From Flavobacterium sp. (lineage in GTDB: Bacteria > Bacteroidota > Bacteroidia > Flavobacteriales > Flavobacteriaceae): a DNA stretch of 64,000 nt. Each line of letters starts with the position of its first letter. The first letter of the stretch is position 1. Under the pieces are notes generated by a model. That model saw only the letters and a program-made list of their open reading frames with translations. It made no database searches and was not told the origin of the DNA. A program made the translations under genes and the position numbers. Shown piece by piece: positions 51,397-60,034 of the stretch. The DNA lies in NCBI RefSeq assembly GCF_039595935.1, contig NZ_JBCNKR010000006.1, forward strand, positions 372,001 through 436,000, given 5' to 3'.

Positions 51397-52230
51397 ATGA
51401 AACAAATAAGCATATTAGGCTGCGGCTGGTTAGGTTTGCCTTTAGCGAAAAAACTAATCGAAAAAGGAATTTCGGTAAACGGATCAACAACTTCTGAAAG
51501 CAAACTTTCTATTTTAGAAAATGCAGGAATAAATCCTTTCCTTGTCATCCTGAGCGAAGTCGAAGGAAATATTGAAAGTGAAAGTATTTCTGGAAATATT
51601 GATGATTTTTTAGCTGAAAGCGAAATCCTGATTATTGATATTCCGCCCAAATTAAGAGCAGTTTCTTCCGATTCAAATAAAATTTTTGTTCAGAAAATGG
51701 AAAATCTAAATCCATTTATAGAAAAATCAACCATACAAAAAGTCTTATTTATAAGCTCAACATCGGTTTATGGCGATGATAACGAATTAATTACCGAAGA
51801 AACAATACCAAATCCGGAAACCGAAAGCGGCAAGCAATTGATTTTAGCGGAAGCAATTCTTCAAAAAAACAAAAACTTCGAAACCACAATTTTACGTTTC
51901 GGAGGATTAATCGGCGAAGACCGACATCCTGTAAAATTTCTAGCCGGAAAAGAAAATCTCGAAAATCCCGACGCTCCAATAAACTTAATTCATCTAAAAG
52001 ACTGCATTGCCATTATTGAAGAAATCATAAACCAGGAAAAATGGAATGAAGTTTTCAACGCCGTTGCGCCTTTTCATCCATCAAGAGAAAATTATTATAC
52101 GCTAAAAGCAAAAGAGCAAAACTTAGTTTTACCAAAATTCAGTTCTGAAAAATCAAATATCAAAAAGGTTATTTCCAGCGAAAAAATCGAAAACATTTTA
52201 AATTATCAATTTAAACTGGAGAATTATTAA
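51397..52230 (+). CDS. NAD(P)-dependent epimerase/SDR-like protein (YeeZ type)
   Basis: This 277-residue protein has a Rossmann start 'ISILGCGWLGLPLAKKLIEKG', 'LFISSTSVYGDDNELITEE' with a Tyr-containing active-site region, and 'NLIHLKDCIAIIEEI'. It resembles extended short-chain dehydrogenase/epimerase proteins such as E. coli YeeZ. The substrate is unknown. Codons around 51543-51567 encode 'VILSEVEG' from a dispersed DNA repeat inserted in frame between 'GINPFL' and 'NIESESISGN', so this loop is probably dispensable. Confidence 0.85.
   Translation: MKQISILGCGWLGLPLAKKLIEKGISVNGSTTSESKLSILENAGINPFLVILSEVEGNIESESISGNIDDFLAESEILIIDIPPKLRAVSSDSNKIFVQKMENLNPFIEKSTIQKVLFISSTSVYGDDNELITEETIPNPETESGKQLILAEAILQKNKNFETTILRFGGLIGEDRHPVKFLAGKENLENPDAPINLIHLKDCIAIIEEIINQEKWNEVFNAVAPFHPSRENYYTLKAKEQNLVLPKFSSEKSNIKKVISSEKIENILNYQFKLENY
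51543..51567 (+). repeat. dispersed TCCTGAGCGAAGTCGAAGGA motif inside a CDS
   Basis: This 25-base stretch matches a motif that recurs widely in bacterial intergenic regions and is recognisable by its translations ('VILSEVEG' on one strand, 'PSTSLRMT' on the other). Here it is read through in frame within the epimerase-like gene. Confidence 0.65.
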
Positions 52231-52258
52231 CCATATAAGTTATATAAGTTTATTTAAA
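52227..52258 (+). repeat. 32-bp element, left copy of an inverted pair
   Basis: An AT-rich element with CCATATAAGTTATATAAGTT at its core. Its reverse complement, with 2 differences, occurs at 53719-53750, so the pair brackets the ogt and exonuclease genes. The core AACTTATATAACTT is itself palindromic. Confidence 0.75.
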
Positions 52259-52376
52259 TAAAGCGTGCTAAACTTTGTACCCTTGCAATACCAACAAACT
52301 TAAATTACTTACTTAACTCATATGGTTTTAAAAAAAAACTTTGCTCCCGATAGCTATCGGGATTGCGAAACCTTTT

Positions 52377-52384
52377 TATCTTTG
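52377..52384 (+). promoter_or_regulatory. putative -7 element for ogt
   Basis: TATCTTTG, 17 bases before the ATG at 52402, matches TAnnTTTG. A GATAGCTATC palindrome lies about 25 bases further upstream. Confidence 0.45.
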
Positions 52385-52401
52385 TGATTAAGCAAAAAAT
52401 T

Positions 52402-52879
52402 ATGGAAACAGTTTTCGTCAATTCGCCTTTAGGAATCACCAAAATAGTTGGAGACGAAGATGGTATTTCCATAATTTCGGTATCTGATGTTGGCACAAAC
52501 GAAGTTTCTAAAAAAAATTCCAGAAATTCTAAAAGATGCTGTTTTGCAGCTTGAAGAATATTTTGAAGGCAAAAGAAAAGATTTCGACTTAAAACTAAAT
52601 CCGCAAGGAACTGAATTCCAGCAGAAAGTCTGGAAAGCATTACTGGAAATTCCATACGGAAAAACGGTAAGTTATATGGATCAAACCAAAAAACTGGGCG
52701 ATGTAAAAGCAATTCGCGCGGTAGCATCTGCAAATGGGAAAAATCCGCTTTGGATTGTTGTTCCTTGTCACCGCGTTATTGGTACAAATGGTTCTTTAAC
52801 GGGTTATGCTGGTGGATTGTCTCGTAAAAAATGGCTTTTGGAACACGAAAGTCCATCACCACAGCAAAGTTTGTTCTAA
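52402..52879 (+). pseudogene. ogt: methylated-DNA--protein-cysteine methyltransferase, frameshifted
   Basis: Ogt removes alkyl groups from O6-alkylguanine onto its own Cys. The N-terminal part (ATG 52402, 'METVFVNSPLGITKIVGDED') breaks after 'TNEVSKK', at a run of eight As (52510-52517). The other frame continues 'KKIPEILKDAVLQLEEYFEGK' and contains the helix-turn-helix region and active site 'VVPCHRVIGTNGSLTGYAGG'. Deleting one A restores a protein of about 158 residues. The active-site half is intact, so a sequence error or slippage is likely. Confidence 0.9.
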
Positions 52880-52963
52880 CAGTTTTTAAATAGTAAGAAT
52901 TTTACGCATATTTGTAAAACATAAAATACAAGTCTAACAATCTAATATCTAAGAAGTCTGAAA

Positions 52964-53677
52964 ATGATTGAAAAAATAAACCTTAACAACATTTTATTTC
53001 TTGATATAGAAACCGTTCCCGAAGAAGAAAACTTCAATTCTCTTGATGCAGAAATGCAGTCGCTTTGGGATTTAAAAACACAATATCAACGAAAAGACGA
53101 TTTTACACCAGAAGAATTCTACGATCGCGCCGGAATTTGGGCGGAATTCGGAAAGATAATTTGTATTTCGGTTGGGTATTTTACAATCAAAGGCGATGTT
53201 CGCAATTTTAGAGTAACTTCATTTTTTGGAGAAGAAAAAAAGATTCTGAAAGACTTTAATAATTTGCTGAACAATCATTTCAATCAGCCGCAGCATCTTT
53301 TATGCGGACATAACGCTAAAGAATTTGATATTCCGTTTATCGCTCGCAGAATGATTATAAACCAAATTGCAATTCCCGACAAACTGAATTTATTCGGGAA
53401 AAAACCTTGGGAAATTGCACATCTTGATACTTTGGAATTGTGGAAGTTTGGCGATTACAAGCATTTTACATCACTAAAGCTTTTGACCAAGATTCTCGGA
53501 GTTCCATCGCCAAAAGGCGATATTGACGGAAGTCAGGTCGCACATGTTTATTATGTCGAAAAAGATATTGACCGAATTATAACGTATTGCGAAAAAGATA
53601 CAATTGCCGTAGCACAGATTTTCCTTCGTTTACGTAGAGAAGATTTATTGATTGATGAAGAAATAATTCATGTATAA
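52964..53677 (+). CDS. predicted DEDDy 3'-5' exonuclease (PolB-related)
   Basis: This 237-residue nuclease-like protein has the exonuclease motifs: Exo I 'FLDIETVPE' (Asp14, Glu16), Exo II 'GHNAKEFDIPFIARRM' and Exo III 'YCEKDTIAVAQIF' (Tyr-X3-Asp). This matches the stand-alone exonuclease-domain family related to DNA polymerase B (PF10108-like). It probably degrades single-stranded 3' ends with two metal ions. It sits between ogt and an AlkZ-like gene, which suggests a repair role. Confidence 0.88.
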   Translation: MIEKINLNNILFLDIETVPEEENFNSLDAEMQSLWDLKTQYQRKDDFTPEEFYDRAGIWAEFGKIICISVGYFTIKGDVRNFRVTSFFGEEKKILKDFNNLLNNHFNQPQHLLCGHNAKEFDIPFIARRMIINQIAIPDKLNLFGKKPWEIAHLDTLELWKFGDYKHFTSLKLLTKILGVPSPKGDIDGSQVAHVYYVEKDIDRIITYCEKDTIAVAQIFLRLRREDLLIDEEIIHV

Positions 53678-53718
53678 TTTTTGAGGTGCAAAGGTCAAAG
53701 GGACAGAGAGACAAAGTT

Positions 53719-53750
53719 TTTAAATGAACTTATATAACTTATATGGTTTA
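53719..53750 (-). repeat. 32-bp element, right copy of an inverted pair
   Basis: Reverse complement of 52227-52258 with 2 differences. It ends 5 bases before the AlkZ-like ATG, so it may overlap that gene's leader. Confidence 0.75.
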
Positions 53751-53755
53751 ATATT

Positions 53756-54829
53756 ATGACGCATTCGGAAATTTCACATCATCGCCTTGTTTCGCAGAAA
53801 CTGTATAAAACAGACAAATGTTCGCCTCAGGAAATTGTAAAACATTTTGGCGCAATGCAGGCGCAGGATTATGCAATGGCAAAATGGGCAATTGGTTCCC
53901 GATGTGACGCATCTGAAAAAGAAATTGAAGAAGCAGTAAACTCTGCGCAAATAATTCGAACTCATATTTTACGGCCAACCTGGCACTTTGTTTCTCCAGA
54001 AGATATTTACTGGATGTTAGATCTTGCAGGACCTCAAGTAAAAAGAATGACGATATCCGGAGCCAAAAAATTTGGTTTTGATTCTAAAAAACTGGAGCAG
54101 GCTAATAATTCTATTGAAAAATTATTATCTGGAAACAATCATTTAACCCGAGATGAAATTATGCAGGAACTTGGCATTAAAAGAACTTCTAAAGAAGATT
54201 TTCTAAGTGCCGCGATTATGATGCATGCCGAACAAGATGGTTTGGTTTGCAACGGAAGAATGAAAGGTAAAAAAATTACTTATGGTTTGCTGGAAGAACG
54301 CGTTCAAAAACCAAAAACCAAATTGACAAAAGAAGAAGCTTTGGCAAAATTAGCCTTACGATATTTAGAAAGTCACGGCCCGGCAACTTTGCTGGATTTT
54401 TCGTGGTGGTCTGGTTTTCCGCCTACAATTTGTGCAAAAGCTATTGATGCAATAAAGTTGCAACTAGAATTTGTTGAAATTGAAAATCAAAATTATTACT
54501 TTGTAAATCAAAATATTGAAAAGGTTAACTTCAAGCAAAGCATTCACTTTCTTCCAGCTTTTGATGAGATTTTGATTTCGTATAAAACCAGAGAAGCTTC
54601 CTTTTTAACAGATCATCAAACAAAGGTTTTTACCAATAATGGAATCTTCAAACCGATAATTCTGGAAGATGGAAAAGTTATCGGAATATGGAAACGAACC
54701 ATCAAAAAAGATCATGCTAAAATTGAAACGGAGTTTTTTAATGAAACTGAAAATTCTAAAAAACAAATTCTTTTCGAAGGAATAAAGTCCTTTGAAAAGT
54801 ATCTCGGAACTAAAATTGTGATCGAATGA
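53756..54829 (+). CDS. AlkZ/YcaQ-like winged-helix DNA glycosylase-family protein
   Basis: This 357-residue protein of the HTH_42 family shows 'HRLVSQKLYKTDKCSPQEIVKHFGAMQAQDYAMAKWAIGSR', 'RTHILRPTWHFVSPEDIYWML', 'YLESHGPATLLDFSWWSGFPP' and 'SIHFLPAFDEILISYKTR'. The 'QAQ' (Gln35-Ala-Gln37) corresponds to the catalytic Q-x-Q of AlkZ glycosylases, which unhook DNA cross-links or release alkylated bases; most homologs are untested. It follows the exonuclease by 78 bases and the right copy of the inverted repeat by 5. Confidence 0.88.
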   Translation: MTHSEISHHRLVSQKLYKTDKCSPQEIVKHFGAMQAQDYAMAKWAIGSRCDASEKEIEEAVNSAQIIRTHILRPTWHFVSPEDIYWMLDLAGPQVKRMTISGAKKFGFDSKKLEQANNSIEKLLSGNNHLTRDEIMQELGIKRTSKEDFLSAAIMMHAEQDGLVCNGRMKGKKITYGLLEERVQKPKTKLTKEEALAKLALRYLESHGPATLLDFSWWSGFPPTICAKAIDAIKLQLEFVEIENQNYYFVNQNIEKVNFKQSIHFLPAFDEILISYKTREASFLTDHQTKVFTNNGIFKPIILEDGKVIGIWKRTIKKDHAKIETEFFNETENSKKQILFEGIKSFEKYLGTKIVIE

Positions 54830-54949
54830 GATTCAAAAAGTCAAAAATTTAAAAATAAATTCAAACGAATTAATTGGTCTTAAATCACGAAATTGACTTT
54901 TGTAATTGTCATTACAATTGATTTATTACATTTACAAAAAATTCTCATT

Positions 54950-56389
54950 ATGGTATTAAGCAGATTCTGGTTAGTTATTTTTATTTCTTCGATTCTTTTT
55001 ATTGTAGTCAGTTTATTTACTGCCAATACTTATACTATTGATTCTGTTTTAAATGGAAAGAAAGACGATCCTATTTTAGTTTCTGAAAAATACATTCATG
55101 AACTTCCGGCTTTTCTTAAAGACAGTATTAAAAAAGCGCCAGATCAAACCATGATTATCAATCGTGATACGCTTAATGCCGATACAACTTATGTTTATAA
55201 AAACAAAACGGTAAAAATTTACAGCGGACTTCAAAAATCTGATGGTTTACTGCCAACTTGTAAAAGTACTTTGGTTGATTTGATTCTGCCGCTTATTGCT
55301 TATCTGGCTTTCTTTTGCGGATTAATGGAACTTTTAATTGTTTCCGGAGCTTCTGGAAATCTAGCAAAAGTTTTGAGTCCGGTTTTTGTAAAAGTGTTTC
55401 CAAGTATTCCTAAAAATCACCCATCGATCTCATACATGACGTTGAATTTTGCTGCTAATTTCCTCGGATTAGATTCGGCCGCAACTCCATTTGGATTAAA
55501 AGCTATGGAAAGTTTACAGGAAATAAATCCCGATAAAGACAAAGCCAGCGATGCACAAATTATGTTTATGTGTCTTCATGCTTCGGGTCTAACCTTAATT
55601 GCAACTTCGATTATTGGATATCGCGCTGCTGCAAATGCAAGTAATCCTGCCGATGTTATGCTGCCTTGCATTATTACTTCTTTTATTGGAACAATTGCGG
55701 CATTTTTAATTGTTGGAATCAAACAAAAAATCAATTTCAAAAGTGCTTCTCTTCTTATCGTCTTAATGGGATTAATCGCCGCCATTGTTGGTTTGCTGAT
55801 GTATGTTAACCATTTGGATATAATTGGAAAAAACTATTTTACTTCTAACCTTTCCGGATTAATTTTAATCGCCATTATTGCTTTTACTTTGATTTTTTCT
55901 TTTAAAAATGAAAAGAAATTCAGCGAAGCCAATACAACCGTTTTTGAAACTTTTGTTGTGGGTGCCAATAACGGAGTGAAAACCGGGGTTACAATTTTTC
56001 CTTACGTTTTAGGAATGCTGGTTGCGATTTCATTATTCAGAAACAGTGGTTTATTTGAAATCATCAGTGATGGAATTGCTTTTGTTTTCTCGAATATGGG
56101 AGTTAGTAAAGAAATTACGAATGCGCTGCCTGTTGCTATGCTTCGTCCGTTTAGTTCTGCTGGTTCCCGCGGATTCTTAATTGATTCAATGAATACTTTT
56201 GGTGCCGATTCTTTAACAGCAAGATTGAGTAGTATTTTTCAATGCAGCGCCGAAAGTACGTTTTATGTTATTGCGGTTTATTTTGGTTCTGTGAATATCA
56301 AAAATACCCGTTATGCCTTGGGTACTATGCTTTTGGTGGATTTAATTTGTGTGATTACCGCTATTTTTGTGGCTACCTGGTTTTTTTAA
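54950..56389 (+). CDS. fused SpmA/SpmB-like nucleoside-recognition membrane protein
   Basis: This 479-residue protein has about 12 membrane segments and a periplasmic loop after the first helix (about 25-115, 'ILVSEKYIHELPAFLKDSIKKAPDQTMIINRD'). The two halves resemble SpmA ('LVDLILPLIAYLAFFCGLMELLIVSGASGNLAKVLSP', 'NFAANFLGLDSAATPFGLKAMESLQ') and SpmB ('FVVGANNGVKTGVTIFPYVLGMLVAISLFRNSG', 'ALPVAMLRPFSSAGSRG'), both Gate-domain proteins. The organism is not a spore former, so a transport role is more likely. I chose the ATG at 54950. Confidence 0.85.
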   Translation: MVLSRFWLVIFISSILFIVVSLFTANTYTIDSVLNGKKDDPILVSEKYIHELPAFLKDSIKKAPDQTMIINRDTLNADTTYVYKNKTVKIYSGLQKSDGLLPTCKSTLVDLILPLIAYLAFFCGLMELLIVSGASGNLAKVLSPVFVKVFPSIPKNHPSISYMTLNFAANFLGLDSAATPFGLKAMESLQEINPDKDKASDAQIMFMCLHASGLTLIATSIIGYRAAANASNPADVMLPCIITSFIGTIAAFLIVGIKQKINFKSASLLIVLMGLIAAIVGLLMYVNHLDIIGKNYFTSNLSGLILIAIIAFTLIFSFKNEKKFSEANTTVFETFVVGANNGVKTGVTIFPYVLGMLVAISLFRNSGLFEIISDGIAFVFSNMGVSKEITNALPVAMLRPFSSAGSRGFLIDSMNTFGADSLTARLSSIFQCSAESTFYVIAVYFGSVNIKNTRYALGTMLLVDLICVITAIFVATWFF

Positions 56390-56450
56390 AATCATCTTTG
56401 CGCATATAAATACACCCCTAATTCAAATTCTTTCTTAGGTAAATAATTTC

Positions 56451-56458
56451 TAACTTTG
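56451..56458 (+). promoter_or_regulatory. putative -7 element for fumarase
   Basis: TAACTTTG, 15 bases before the fumarase ATG, matches TAnnTTTG. No TTG lies at the -33 spacing. Confidence 0.45.
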
Positions 56459-56473
56459 TAAAAAAACAAAGAA

Positions 56474-58078
56474 ATGATTGATTTTATATACCAGGATCCT
56501 TACCCAATTTTAAAGGATGATACGCAGTACCGCAAAATTACCTCTGATTTTGTAAAAGTTGAAAAATTTGGAGAACGTGAAGTTTTAACCGTTGATCCAA
56601 AAGGTTTAGAATTATTAGCTGAAGAGGCTTTAACAGATGTTTCGTTCATGCTGAGAACAACGCATTTGCAAAAACTAAGAAAAATTCTTGATGATCCTGA
56701 AGCTACAGACAACGATCGTTTTGTGGCATATAATTTACTTCAAAATGCTTCAGTTGCTGCCGAAGGTCAATTACCAAGCTGTCAGGATACCGGAACTGCT
56801 ATCGTAATGGCAAAAAAAGGCGAAAGCATTTTTACTGGTGTTGATGATGCAGAATGGCTGAGCAAAGGTATTTTCAACACATACCAAAAACGTAATTTAC
56901 GCTATTCTCAAATTGTTCCGATTTCGATGTTTGAAGAAAAGAATTCAGGCTCAAATCTTCCGGCGCAAATTGATATTTATGCTAAAAAAGGAGCTTCTTA
57001 CGAGTTCTTATTTATGGCAAAAGGCGGAGGATCTGCAAACAAAACATATTTGTACCAACAGACCAAATCGCTATTAAACGATAAATCAATGGATGCTTTT
57101 ATCCGTGCAAAAATCAAAGATTTAGGAACTTCGGCTTGTCCGCCTTATCACTTGGCTTTGGTTATTGGCGGAACTTCTGCGGAAGCAAACTTAAGTGCCG
57201 TTAAAAAAGCATCTGCAGGATATTATGATCATTTGCCAACTTCTGGAAATATGGCTGGTCAGGCATTTCGTGATTTAGAATGGGAAGAACGTGTTCAGAA
57301 AATCTGTCAGGAAAGTGAAATTGGAGCTCAATTTGGAGGGAAATATTTCACGCATGACGTTCGTGTAATTCGTTTACCGCGTCACGCAGCATCTTGCCCT
57401 GTTGGATTGGGAGTTTCATGTTCTGCGGATAGAAATATCAAAGGAAAAATTACCAAAGACGGAATCTTCGTTGAGCAATTGGAAGTAAATCCAAAACAAT
57501 TTTTACCAAAATCAGCTCCGCATCTGGAAGCTCCGGTTGAAATTGATTTAGATCAGCCAATGGCAGACATTTTGGCTAAACTTTCTCAATATCCTATCAA
57601 AACACGTTTAAAACTAAACGGAACTGTAATTGTTGCCCGCGATATTGCCCACGCAAAAATCAAAGAGTTATTAGATGCCGGAAAACCAATGCCGGATTAC
57701 TTTAAAAACCACCCGGTATATTATGCCGGACCAGCAAAAACTCCGGAAGGAATGGCTTCTGGAAGTTTTGGACCAACAACTGCGGGACGTATGGACGTGT
57801 ATGTGGATGAATTCCAAAAACATGGCGGAAGTATGATCATGCTTGCAAAAGGAAACCGAACTAAACAAGTTACAGATGCCTGCAACAAATACGGTGGATT
57901 CTATTTGGGTTCTATTGGAGGTCCTGCAGCAATTTTAGCACAAGACAATATCTTAAAAGTTGAAGTGGTTGATTTTGAAGAATTAGGTATGGAAGCTGTT
58001 CGTAAAATTACAGTAAAAGATTTCCCTGCTTTCATCATTACAGATGATAAAGGAAATGACTTTTTTGAAAATCTATAA
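56474..58078 (+). CDS. fumA: class I (iron-sulfur) fumarate hydratase
   Basis: This 534-residue enzyme converts fumarate and malate in the TCA cycle with a [4Fe-4S] cluster. It follows my recollection of E. coli FumA along its length: '[10 protein letters not shown]' (Cys103), '[14 protein letters not shown]', '[20 protein letters not shown]', '[22 protein letters not shown]' and the terminal '[13 protein letters not shown]'. The cluster cysteines are those in SCQDTG, SACPPY and ASCPVG. The fused alpha and beta domains are of normal length. Monocistronic, with a strong terminator. Confidence 0.95.
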   Translation: MIDFIYQDPYPILKDDTQYRKITSDFVKVEKFGEREVLTVDPKGLELLAEEALTDVSFMLRTTHLQKLRKILDDPEATDNDRFVAYNLLQNASVAAEGQLPSCQDTGTAIVMAKKGESIFTGVDDAEWLSKGIFNTYQKRNLRYSQIVPISMFEEKNSGSNLPAQIDIYAKKGASYEFLFMAKGGGSANKTYLYQQTKSLLNDKSMDAFIRAKIKDLGTSACPPYHLALVIGGTSAEANLSAVKKASAGYYDHLPTSGNMAGQAFRDLEWEERVQKICQESEIGAQFGGKYFTHDVRVIRLPRHAASCPVGLGVSCSADRNIKGKITKDGIFVEQLEVNPKQFLPKSAPHLEAPVEIDLDQPMADILAKLSQYPIKTRLKLNGTVIVARDIAHAKIKELLDAGKPMPDYFKNHPVYYAGPAKTPEGMASGSFGPTTAGRMDVYVDEFQKHGGSMIMLAKGNRTKQVTDACNKYGGFYLGSIGGPAAILAQDNILKVEVVDFEELGMEAVRKITVKDFPAFIITDDKGNDFFENL

Positions 58079-58082
58079 ATTT

Positions 58083-58120
58083 AGCGGCTAAGGTACTAAG
58101 ATGCTGAGTTACTAAGTTTT
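58083..58120. repeat. CTAAGG-type degenerate repeat
   Basis: AGCGGCTAAGGTACTAAG and TGCTGAGTTACTAAG lie right after the fumarase stop. This is the same word family as 19368-19402; related CTTTGCG words follow at about 58170-58215. Confidence 0.6.
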
Positions 58121-58130
58121 TTTAAAATAT

Positions 58131-58156
58131 AAAAACCGCCTAAATAGGCGGTTTTT
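58131..58156. terminator. terminator of fumarase
   Basis: A perfect 11-bp stem (AAAAACCGCCT / AGGCGGTTTTT) with a 4-base loop lies between the convergent fumarase and PAS genes. Confidence 0.88.
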
Positions 58157-58214
58157 CTTTATATAAACTTTGTGTTCTTTGCGTAAACCTTAGCGTTCTT
58201 TGCGGTTAAAAACT

Positions 58215-58715
58215 CTAAGCGCTTTTTTCTTCTTTTTCAAATGCTATAAAGTGTGAAATTTCTCCTTTTGAGTTATAAACCGGAGTTGCATCAACGTTGC
58301 ATTTGTATATTCTGCCGTCTTTTTTGTAGTTATTAATCGTTTTTTTAAACGGAACTTTTAATTCTATTGCTTCTCGTATTTCGTTTAAAACGAATTTACA
58401 AGTATCAGGTCCCTGAAACATTTTAGGTGTTTTGCCTAAAACTTCTTCTTCATAATATCCTGTCATTCTTTTAATTCGGTTCGAAGCAAAAACAATTTTT
58501 AAATCCAAATCGGTAATAAGAACAACTTCATCTTTAATTCGTTCTTCAATTTGTAAGTCTTTTTCGTTCCAGGTAAATTCTGCAGAAATCTTATTTACCT
58601 TTTTCATGTCGGCAAAAACCGCCTTCAATTCATTTAAGTACTCATAATGAAGATCTAAGGCCAAAATTGGCACCAGAGTACGGCTTGTTATATCTTCAGA
58701 GCTATGTTTTTTCAT
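58215..58715 (-). CDS. single PAS-domain protein, LOV-like but without the flavin cysteine
   Basis: This 166-residue cytoplasmic protein has one PAS domain (about 60-163) preceded by a helical N-terminus. The sequence 'LITDLDLKIVFASNRIKRMTGYYEEEVLGKTPKMFQGPDT' aligns with the LOV core, where the photoactive motif is GxNCRFLQG. Here it reads GKTPKMFQG, so the cysteine that forms the flavin adduct is missing. 'NYKKDGRIYKCNVDATPVYNSKGEISHFIAFEKE' completes the fold. No kinase or output domain is attached, so it may be a redox or ligand sensor acting through a partner. Confidence 0.85.
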   Translation of the reverse strand: MKKHSSEDITSRTLVPILALDLHYEYLNELKAVFADMKKVNKISAEFTWNEKDLQIEERIKDEVVLITDLDLKIVFASNRIKRMTGYYEEEVLGKTPKMFQGPDTCKFVLNEIREAIELKVPFKKTINNYKKDGRIYKCNVDATPVYNSKGEISHFIAFEKEEKSA

Positions 58716-58744
58716 TTTAAATGAATATTAGAAATCATTCCTCT

Positions 58745-58752
58745 CAAAGTTA
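58745..58752 (-). promoter_or_regulatory. putative -7 element for the PAS gene
   Basis: The minus strand reads TAACTTTG 30 bases before the PAS ATG, matching TAnnTTTG. The -33 part is not evident. Confidence 0.4.
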
Positions 58753-58810
58753 GAACTAAAGTTACAAAATAAATTACGGGAAAACCTCATTTACTAAAAT
58801 TTTACTAAAA

Positions 58811-59893
58811 TTAAAATTCGAACTTAAGCTGTACCACAACGGCTTTCTTAACTTCATTGTTCAAATTGTTTAGTGAAATTCCGAGCAGGCGAACAGAATC
58901 TTTCATTTTTTCCTGATAGAGTAATTCTTCAATAACTTCCATAATCAAACTTTTATCTGAGATAAAATAGGGTAATGTTTTACTTCTCGTCTGTTGGGTA
59001 AAATCACTGTATTTAATTTTTAGCGTAACAGTCTTACCCGAAATATTATGCTTTTTTAATCGTTTTTCTAATGATACAGCAATTCTTTCGAGTTGTTCGA
59101 GCATAAAGATCTCCGAAGACAAATTAACATCAAAAGTATGCTCTGCTGCAACAGATTTTGTAATTCTATACGGTTTTACTTCACTGTTATGAATTCCACG
59201 AACAACTCTGTAATAAAAACCGCCTGATTTCCCGAAATGTTTTTCAAGAAATTCCTCTGATTTACTTTTAAGATCTAAGCCCGTGAAAATTCCCAGCTGA
59301 TACATTTTTTCAGTCGTCACTTTACCAACTCCGTAAAATTTTCGGATAGGCAATTCTTCCAGAAAAGGGATAATTTCATCCGGATTTACTGTTTTCTGTC
59401 CGTTTGGTTTATTGAAATCGCTGGCTATTTTGGCCACAAATTTATTTACAGATATTCCTGCCGAAGCTGTTAAACCAACTTCATTTAAAATTCTGGATCT
59501 TATTTCCTGCGCCAATAAACTTGCACTTGGGTTTCCTTTTTTGTTTTGGGTAACATCCAGATAAGCTTCATCCAGCGAAAGCGGCTCAACCAAATCGGTA
59601 TAATCATGAAAAATTTTATGAATCTTAGAAGAAATCTCTTTGTACCGATCAAATCTCGGCCGGACAAAAATAATTTCCGGACAATATTTTTTTGCCAAAA
59701 CCCCGCTGATAGCACTTCTAACACCAAATTTTCTGGCCTCGTAACTTGCTGCCGAAACTACTCCTCTATTTTCTGATCCGCCAACCGCAACAGGTTTTCC
59801 GCGCAGAGCAGGATTATCCATCTGCTCTACCGAAGCATAAAAAGCATCCATGTCTATATGAATTATTTTTCGATATGTTGGCGCATCTGACAT
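58811..59893 (-). CDS. dinB: DNA polymerase IV
   Basis: This 360-residue Y-family translesion polymerase has 'IIHIDMDAFYASVEQMDNPALRGKPVAVGG' (metal Asp pair, steric gate Phe/Tyr), 'LSLDEAYLDVT' (catalytic Asp-Glu), the helix-hairpin-helix thumb 'RKFYGVGKVTTEKMYQLGI' and a little-finger domain. The C-terminus ends 'KKAVVVQLKFEF'; a beta-clamp-binding motif is not obvious there. Family-typical length. A TAAATTTG box lies only 4 bases before the ATG. Confidence 0.95.
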   Translation of the reverse strand: MSDAPTYRKIIHIDMDAFYASVEQMDNPALRGKPVAVGGSENRGVVSAASYEARKFGVRSAISGVLAKKYCPEIIFVRPRFDRYKEISSKIHKIFHDYTDLVEPLSLDEAYLDVTQNKKGNPSASLLAQEIRSRILNEVGLTASAGISVNKFVAKIASDFNKPNGQKTVNPDEIIPFLEELPIRKFYGVGKVTTEKMYQLGIFTGLDLKSKSEEFLEKHFGKSGGFYYRVVRGIHNSEVKPYRITKSVAAEHTFDVNLSSEIFMLEQLERIAVSLEKRLKKHNISGKTVTLKIKYSDFTQQTRSKTLPYFISDKSLIMEVIEELLYQEKMKDSVRLLGISLNNLNNEVKKAVVVQLKFEF

Positions 59894-60001
59894 TCTGCAA
59901 ATTTAAACAGGAAAGCACTAAAAAGAAAGCAGTTAATAGTTCTAAATCGTATCAATTTTGAAAGATTAACAAGGAAATGATACCAAACAAATCATTTTAA
60001 T

Positions 60002-60009
60002 TATTTTTG
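60002..60009 (+). promoter_or_regulatory. putative -7 element for the phosphatase gene
   Basis: TATTTTTG, 25 bases before the ATG at 60035, matches TAnnTTTG. No TTG lies at the -33 spacing. Confidence 0.4.
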
Positions 60010-60034
60010 TAGTTACTACCCGAAATATTTTAAA

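Noticed and set aside
51387-51650. Minus-strand open frame inside the epimerase-like gene
   Set aside because: Its only recognisable words (PSTSLRMT) come from the repeat; it is a shadow of the real gene.
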